Origin: an uncultured Ilumatobacter sp.
Lineage (GTDB): Bacteria; Actinomycetota; Acidimicrobiia; Acidimicrobiales; Ilumatobacteraceae
DNA length: 64,000 bases
Assembly (NCBI GenBank): GCA_938091165.1
Contig: CALKNK010000021.1
Location: 1-64,000 of the forward strand
Direction of reading: 5' to 3'
Below, in pieces: positions 59,266 to 64,000 of this stretch (positions are counted from its first letter, which is position 1; each line of letters starts with the position of its first letter). The translations under genes were made by a program, and so were the position numbers. A model generated the notes under the pieces. The model was not told the origin of the DNA, made no database searches, and saw only the letters and a program-made list of their open reading frames with translations.

Positions 59266-60711
59266 TCAGGAGCGAGACGCTAACCAAACAGCCTCGGCCT
59301 CGCCGATCGTCGAATCCGGGCCAGCATCGACAAATGGCCAAAGCTCTGAGGCGATGCGTCGATAATTGCCGGAGGCGTTTAGTTCGCCGAGCAAGGCGTA
59401 CAGCCCGAGATTGATTCGCTGGATGAACACGAAAGCCCTTGGCACTGTGGCGTACTGGCTAATCGGGCTCTCACGGTCGAAGGTGTGGCGTACGATCGTG
59501 TTGGCGTACTCACGCGTCCATGTCATTTGTTCGTCGCGCGCCACAGTGTCGTAGAACAGCGAGAAGTATTCGCCAACCTCGTCGGTGTCGACGGGCGCAT
59601 CGGCTTGCAGCATGCCGGCCCGCTCGAGAATTTCGCGAAAGAGGTGCGGGTCGTGCTTCACGGCTGCTGCTTCGACCATCGATGCAAAGGTGTCGAGTTC
59701 GTCGCTAGTGAAGTGCTTGACGAGACCGAAGTCGAGAAATGTAACCGTGCCATCGTCGTGGAAGATGTAGTTGCCGGGGTGTGGGTCGCCGTTAAAGGCA
59801 CCCATGCGATACAGGCTGCGGAAGACGAAACGGAAGATGACCTCACCGGCATGATCCCGTTCCACCTGGGGCCGTTTGAGCAGATCGGCCCAGCCGAACC
59901 CATCGACGAGCTGAGATGTGAGTACCCGTTTGGTGCAGTAGGCAGGAACAATCTCGGGAATGCGGATGTACGGATGCCCGGCGTAGTAATCGTAGAACTC
60001 GCGTTGGTTACGGGCCTCGAGTTCGTAGTCGACCTCTTCAGCGAGGCGGACCTTGATCTCGTCGACCATTTCGGTCGGATCGAGTCCACCAAACCCTTGC
60101 TTGAGTAGGACACCGAGCATGTCGGCGTTTTTTAAGTCAGAGGTGATCGCCCCGTCAACTCCTGGGTATTGCACCTTGACGGCCACGGCACGCTCAGATC
60201 CCGTCGTCGGATCGTTGATAATCGCCCGATGTACCTGCCCGATCGATGCGGCTGCAATTGGCTCTGGGTCGAATTCGACAAACAGGTCACGGATGGACCC
60301 GTCGAGTTCGACCTCAATGGTGGAAATGGCGAGCTCAGTTGACATGGGGGGAGCATTTGACTGGAGCTGTGCAAGCGCCTGCCGGAGTGGTTCAGGGAGT
60401 CCGTCGTCGAGGTAGCTAGCCATTTGGCCAAGCTTCATCAGGGCACCCTTCATTTGGCCGAGTTCGTCAGCAACCTGTCGGGCGGTTTTCATTTCGCGTG
60501 CTCGATCGAGCTCATTGCGGCGCTTCGTAGATGCGAACGTTTTGCGCGCAGCGGTGGACGCGTAGGTGCCACCGACCTTGACTCCCATGCGTGCGAGCCG
60601 CGCGTTGCGGCCCTTCCACGATGTCCCCATAGCGGTCCGATTAAGGGGCTGCGAGACAACGATGGTCGCTGCGAGCGCTCCCAGTATCCCGAGCCTTGTC
60701 AGCTTCTTCAC
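59266..60711 (-). CDS. ABC1/UbiB-family atypical kinase
   Basis: A 481-residue protein with the UbiB/ADCK hallmarks: LGQMKGALMKLGQMASYLDD (KxGQ motif near 88-107), the Ala-rich loop AAASIGQVHRA, the catalytic loop GDPHPGNYIFHDDG and TFLDFGLVK. The N terminus has a hydrophobic segment (LGILGALAATIVVS) that could anchor it to the membrane. UbiB-like ATPases act in quinone and lipid metabolism; the target here is unknown. It overlaps the alpha/beta-hydrolase gene by four bases. Confidence 0.94.
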   Translation of the reverse strand: MKKLTRLGILGALAATIVVSQPLNRTAMGTSWKGRNARLARMGVKVGGTYASTAARKTFASTKRRNELDRAREMKTARQVADELGQMKGALMKLGQMASYLDDGLPEPLRQALAQLQSNAPPMSTELAISTIEVELDGSIRDLFVEFDPEPIAAASIGQVHRAIINDPTTGSERAVAVKVQYPGVDGAITSDLKNADMLGVLLKQGFGGLDPTEMVDEIKVRLAEEVDYELEARNQREFYDYYAGHPYIRIPEIVPAYCTKRVLTSQLVDGFGWADLLKRPQVERDHAGEVIFRFVFRSLYRMGAFNGDPHPGNYIFHDDGTVTFLDFGLVKHFTSDELDTFASMVEAAAVKHDPHLFREILERAGMLQADAPVDTDEVGEYFSLFYDTVARDEQMTWTREYANTIVRHTFDRESPISQYATVPRAFVFIQRINLGLYALLGELNASGNYRRIASELWPFVDAGPDSTIGEAEAVWLASRS

Positions 60712-61580
60712 GACGAGACCGTTCGGCGGACCACTGAATCGAGGGCGCGGAGGAGTGCCGGCACGAATCGGTCGGCGTGAGCTACGGCTGCATCATGATC
60801 GCCGTCGACGCGAAACGCCTCAGCTTGCGAGATCATCTCGAATAGCTTCACTTGTCTGGCGAGTGGGATCACGCGGTCGGTCATGGTGATCAGTACCGAC
60901 GTTGGAACGTCGACGTCACCGATCCAGTCAGCGCTTGAGAACCGCCCGATGGCCTTTCCGGCCTCGAGCACCATCCTCCAGTCGTGGCTCGCCGCTTCTT
61001 CTATTGCCCAGGGCGCCCACTGCTCGCTCTTGCGTTGTAGGTAGACCTGTTCGGTGAGCCACTCTCGGGCCTGCTCGGGGGTGTAGCGAGCTGCCGTGGC
61101 AAGCCCGGCGAGACCTAGGAACGACAATCGCTCAGGGCGACGATTCGAGAAGAACGGTGCGGTTGCGCACAGCACGAGTCCGTCGACACGGTCCGGGTGG
61201 CGCCGCCAGAGCAACTGCGCAATTGGTCCGCCCATCGAATATCCGACCGGAATGAATGAATCGATGCCCAGAGCGGAGGCGATATCGGCAGCATCGTCGG
61301 CACAGTCTTCGAGCCGAAACGCTTTCTTCGTCCGGAGACCAGCGGCGTGGCCTCGATGGTCGAAAGCCACGACCCGATATTGCTCGCCGAGCGCCCGGTA
61401 AGAGCGGTACCAGTTCAAGTCGGCCGATGCTGTCCAACCGTGGAGAAGGATGATGGTCGGAGCGTCCGGTGTGCCACCGAATTCGCGAACTAAAACGTTG
61501 CCCCGGCCTTCGAGGTGGACGAACTTTCCTTCAGGAACAGCAGGCTTCTGGATGGGCAACGCAGCAATAGGTTCGGTCAA
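60708..61580 (-). CDS. Alpha/beta-fold hydrolase
   Basis: A 290-residue enzyme with a catalytic triad: Ser in PVGYSMGGPIAQ, Asp in TMTDRVIPLARQ and His in VDGDHDAAVAHA. The oxyanion segment is LLHGWTASADLNWY. Esterase, lipase or thioesterase activity is possible. The first codon in frame is TTG at 61580, 10 bases after the greA stop; a start further in is possible. It is the second gene of greA-hydrolase-ubiB. Confidence 0.9.
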   Translation of the reverse strand: MTEPIAALPIQKPAVPEGKFVHLEGRGNVLVREFGGTPDAPTIILLHGWTASADLNWYRSYRALGEQYRVVAFDHRGHAAGLRTKKAFRLEDCADDAADIASALGIDSFIPVGYSMGGPIAQLLWRRHPDRVDGLVLCATAPFFSNRRPERLSFLGLAGLATAARYTPEQAREWLTEQVYLQRKSEQWAPWAIEEAASHDWRMVLEAGKAIGRFSSADWIGDVDVPTSVLITMTDRVIPLARQVKLFEMISQAEAFRVDGDHDAAVAHADRFVPALLRALDSVVRRTVSS

Positions 61581-61590
61581 CGGAGGACGC

Positions 61591-62037
61591 TCAGACCGGC
61601 TCGACGCTCAGCACTTTGATAGTGAGCGCTCCGTTGGGAGCGTCATAGGTGATCGACTGCCCTGGAGTTGAGCCTTCAAGTGCTGCCCCCAGCGGCGAGG
61701 TGGGGCTAATGACGTCAGCGCCGTCGACCTCTTCTTCCATGTTGCCGATCATGTAGCGCTCGGCCATGTCCTCTGAGTCGCCCTCGTAGACAATGACGTA
61801 TAGCTGGTTTTCGACAATCTCTGGCTCATCGATCAGATACTCCAGCTGACGGATGCGTCCTTCCATGTGGCCCTGTTCGTCCTTCGCTGCGTGATAACCG
61901 GCGTTCTCTTTGAGATCGCCCTCTTCGCGTGCCCGTTCGATCTTGTCGGCAACCTCAATACGCCCACGGGTCGTGAGGTCGTGAAACTCTGCCTGAAGAC
62001 GTTCGAGTGCGGACTTCGACAACTTCGCTCCTGCCAT
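61591..62037 (-). CDS. greA: Transcription elongation factor GreA
   Basis: A 148-residue factor that enters the RNA polymerase secondary channel and stimulates cleavage of backtracked RNA. The N-terminal coiled coil carries the tip motif EGDLKENAGYHAAKDEQG, with the acidic Asp/Glu pair. The C-terminal FKBP-like domain has ISPTSPLGAALEGSTPGQSITYDAPNG. The ATG at 62037 has TATCGT ending 7 bases before it. It heads the operon with the hydrolase and ubiB genes. Confidence 0.95.
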   Translation of the reverse strand: MAGAKLSKSALERLQAEFHDLTTRGRIEVADKIERAREEGDLKENAGYHAAKDEQGHMEGRIRQLEYLIDEPEIVENQLYVIVYEGDSEDMAERYMIGNMEEEVDGADVISPTSPLGAALEGSTPGQSITYDAPNGALTIKVLSVEPV

Positions 62038-62044
62038 TCATCAA

Positions 62045-62050
62045 ACGATA
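62045..62050 (-). promoter_or_regulatory. -10 element TATCGT of the greA operon
   Basis: TATCGT on the minus strand ends 7 bases before ATG 62037. Confidence 0.55.
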
Positions 62051-62109
62051 CAAGTAACGAATCCGGACAGACCGTTTTCGTGACTCGGTTCATCCGCAGT
62101 TCAGTTGAG

Positions 62110-62115
62110 TAGCCT
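62110..62115 (+). promoter_or_regulatory. Putative -10 element TAGCCT of leuB
   Basis: TAGCCT ends 10 bases before ATG 62126; the hexamer is identical to those of nfuA and iscS but further from the start. Confidence 0.4.
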
Positions 62116-62125
62116 CGCTCGTCGT

Positions 62126-63118
62126 ATGACGCACAACATTGCAGTGATAGGAGGCGACGGCATCGGCCCGGACGTCACCGCAGAGGCCATAAAGGTCGTC
62201 CGGGCGGCCGGAGTCGACATCGCCACAAAGGAGTTCCATCTCGGTGGTGCCCGTTATCTGGAGGACGGAGAGATCTTGAGCGACGCAACGCTCGACGAGT
62301 TGCGGCCCTTCGACTGCATCCTTCTCGGCGCCGTCGGTCATCCCGACGTGAAGCCTGGGGTCATTGAGCGCGGACTGTTGTTGAAGATGCGCTTCGACCT
62401 TGACCTCTATATCAATCAGCGACCGTTCCTCGGCACGGCACCGGGAAGCGACACGGAACACAACTTCGTCGTCATTCGCGAGAACACCGAGGGCCCATAC
62501 GTCGGTGAAGGTGGAGCGATGCGCATCGGAACGCCGTACGAAGTTGCCACCCAAGGATCAGTGAATACTCGGATGGGTGTCGAGCGGTGCATTCGCTACG
62601 CCTTTGACCTGGCTGCAAGCCGGGAACGTCAGCACCTCACCTTGGTGCACAAGACCAACGTGTTGTCGTTTGCTGGGACTCTGTGGGAGCGCACCTTCAA
62701 CGAGGTCGCTGCCGAATACCCACAAGTCGGCACGGCATACAACCATGTCGACGCTGCGTGCATTTACTTCGTGCAGGATCCGCATCGCTACGACGTGATT
62801 GTCACCGACAACCTGTTCGGCGACATCCTCACAGACCTCGGTGGCGCTGTATCGGGCGGCATTGGCCTGGCCTCGTCGGCCAACCTCAACCCGACCCGCA
62901 CCGGCCCGTCGATGTTCGAACCGGTGCACGGTTCGGCCCCCGACATCACTGGCCAGAACAAGGCCAACCCCACAGCAGCAATCTTGTCCGCGGCTCTCAT
63001 GCTTGATTTTCTGGATGAAGGTAGTGCTGCGGATCGGATTCGCGCGGCATGTGCTGATCCGGTTACTGGCAGCACCACCGACGTAGGTGACGTCATCGCC
63101 GAGCGCGTGGGACACTGA
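62126..63118 (+). CDS. leuB: 3-isopropylmalate dehydrogenase
   Basis: A 330-residue NAD-dependent decarboxylating dehydrogenase of the short actinobacterial type. It has IGGDGIGPDVTAEAIKV, VIRENTEGPYVGEGG, LTLVHKTNVLSFAGTLW (catalytic Lys region), the Asp motif VTDNLFGDILTDLGG and FEPVHGSAPDITGQNKANP. It catalyses the third step of leucine synthesis. The ilvE gene begins 4 bases after its stop, so the two are co-transcribed. Confidence 0.97.
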   Translation: MTHNIAVIGGDGIGPDVTAEAIKVVRAAGVDIATKEFHLGGARYLEDGEILSDATLDELRPFDCILLGAVGHPDVKPGVIERGLLLKMRFDLDLYINQRPFLGTAPGSDTEHNFVVIRENTEGPYVGEGGAMRIGTPYEVATQGSVNTRMGVERCIRYAFDLAASRERQHLTLVHKTNVLSFAGTLWERTFNEVAAEYPQVGTAYNHVDAACIYFVQDPHRYDVIVTDNLFGDILTDLGGAVSGGIGLASSANLNPTRTGPSMFEPVHGSAPDITGQNKANPTAAILSAALMLDFLDEGSAADRIRAACADPVTGSTTDVGDVIAERVGH

Positions 63119-63122
63119 CGCC

Positions 63123-64000
63123 ATGCCCATTACTCCCACGCCAAAGATCTGGATGAATGGCGAACTTGTCGACTGGGATCAGGCCCAGGTTCATGTGCTC
63201 ACCCACACGCTGCACTACGGCACCGGAGTTTTCGAAGGCATTCGGGCCTACGAAACGGCTGACGGTCCGGCGATCTTTCGTCTGACCGAGCACATCGAGC
63301 GGCTCTTCTCGTCGGCCAAGATCCTCGGCTTCGAGATCCCGTATACGCCCGAAGAGCTCATTCAGGCAACCAAAGATACGGTTGCCTCAACGGGTCTGGC
63401 ATCGTGCTACGTCCGCCCACTTGCATATCTCGGCTACGGCGAAATGGGACTCAACACACTGCCCTGCTCGACCGAGGTCGCCATCGCCTGTTGGCCGTGG
63501 GGAGCGTTGCTCGGCGATGATGCCGTCCAGAAGGGGGTGCGGATGAAGGTCTCATCGTGGACGCGTCACGATCACAACACGATGCCCCCAGCGGCGAAGA
63601 CAGTCGGCAACTACGTCAACTCTTCACTTGCCAAGGTCGAAGCACTGAAGGCTGGCTACGACGAAGCGATCATGCTCGCCCCCAACGGACTCGTAGCCGA
63701 GTGCACGGGGGAGAACATCTTCGTCGCACGACAGGGCAAGCTACTGACCCCGCCGTTGTCAGCAGGTGCACTCGAAGGGATCACGCAGAACACGGTCACA
63801 TCGCTCGCTGAGGATCTTGGCTTCGAAGTGCGCGTCGACAACATCGCTCGCAGTGATCTGTACATCGCTGAGGAGGCATTTGTCTGTGGCACCGCCGCTG
63901 AAGTCAGCTCTATTAACTCGGTCGACGAACGAGATATCCCTTGCCCAGGTCCGATGACGCTCGCCCTGTCCGAGGCGTATTTGGCCACCGTGCGCGGCGA
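63123..64000 (+). CDS. ilvE: Branched-chain amino-acid aminotransferase, 3' end outside window
   Basis: An open frame of 292 codons runs off the end of the window. It starts MPITPTPKIWMNGELV and has HTLHYGTGVFEGIRAYE, YVRPLAYLGYGEMGLN, the PLP-lysine region PPAAKTVGNYVNSSLAK, and LVAECTGENIFVAR, with VCGTAAEVSSINSVDERDI near the end. Class IV aminotransferases of this type are ~305 residues, so only about 13 codons are missing. It transaminates the keto acids of leucine, isoleucine and valine, the step after leuB. Confidence 0.96.
   Translation, partial: MPITPTPKIWMNGELVDWDQAQVHVLTHTLHYGTGVFEGIRAYETADGPAIFRLTEHIERLFSSAKILGFEIPYTPEELIQATKDTVASTGLASCYVRPLAYLGYGEMGLNTLPCSTEVAIACWPWGALLGDDAVQKGVRMKVSSWTRHDHNTMPPAAKTVGNYVNSSLAKVEALKAGYDEAIMLAPNGLVAECTGENIFVARQGKLLTPPLSAGALEGITQNTVTSLAEDLGFEVRVDNIARSDLYIAEEAFVCGTAAEVSSINSVDERDIPCPGPMTLALSEAYLATVRG

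Noticed and set aside
1..64000. CRISPR array, prophage, insertion sequence or integrated plasmid
   Set aside because: No regularly spaced repeats, integrase, transposase, phage structural or replication genes were found anywhere in the window.

Overview
The window is GC-rich, densely packed bacterial chromosome. It looks actinobacterial, and by inference fits the class Acidimicrobiia. The clues are an iscS-mnmA-(MetE-like)-ligA block like that of mycobacteria, an actinobacterial-type LeuA, an IclR regulator divergent from leuCD, mycothiol-type and deazaflavin-type enzyme families, a PASTA kinase-like protein and a sunset-domain protein. Most genes are housekeeping or general metabolism. No phage, insertion sequence, CRISPR array, rRNA or tRNA was recognised.

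Layout. 1-8.4 kb: 3' part of hrpA, an M20 peptidase, a metallo-beta-lactamase/enoyl-CoA hydratase pair, msrB, a frameshifted DUF3179 lipoprotein gene and a SnoaL-like protein. 8.4-13.2 kb: a mycothiol-type enzyme-transporter-surE operon, divergent nfuA, then a decayed stretch (alcohol dehydrogenase remnant, small GNAT, 640 bp with no gene). 13.2-19.6 kb: hisN with an enoyl-CoA hydratase, dxs-GNAT-secreted protease, an SDR and an acyltransferase remnant. 19.6-32.4 kb: methyltransferase, iscS-mnmA, membrane protein, RNA methyltransferase-like gene, MetE-like gene, ligA, a PASTA pseudokinase and an SCP2 protein. 32.4-41.3 kb: a MenC/NSAR-like enolase with a GNAT, serA, pyrF, ferredoxin, sunset protein, leuA with an attenuator, and a DEAD-box helicase. 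41.3-50.4 kb: APH-like kinase, MFS exporter, nitroreductase, lipoprotein, MOSC protein, a three-gene ABC-2 exporter, an M20 pseudogene, an oxidoreductase and a serine hydrolase. 50.4-64 kb: leuDC with divergent IclR, DoxX, nadABC, a double-FKBP lipoprotein, an amidohydrolase remnant, ubiB-hydrolase-greA, leuB and the start of ilvE.

Two pathways stand out. Leucine synthesis is spread over four units (leuA; leuCD; leuB and adjacent ilvE), each with a different visible control: attenuation, an operator-like palindrome, and a plain promoter. De novo NAD synthesis is complete (nadA, nadB, nadC).

The strongest global signal is regulatory. About thirty genes at the start of a transcription unit carry a TAnnnT hexamer ending 6-10 bases, most often exactly 7, before the start codon, usually with no Shine-Dalgarno sequence. 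This is the expected arrangement for leaderless mRNAs and was used here to choose many start codons. Five decayed genes (DUF3179 lipoprotein, alcohol dehydrogenase, SGNH acyltransferase, M20 peptidase, amidohydrolase) show ongoing gene loss. I found no obvious novel multi-gene defence or biosynthetic system. The best leads are the leucine attenuator with a leaderless leader peptide, the shared -10 of a divergent promoter, the operator inside the leuC/iclR promoter, and the PASTA pseudokinase.
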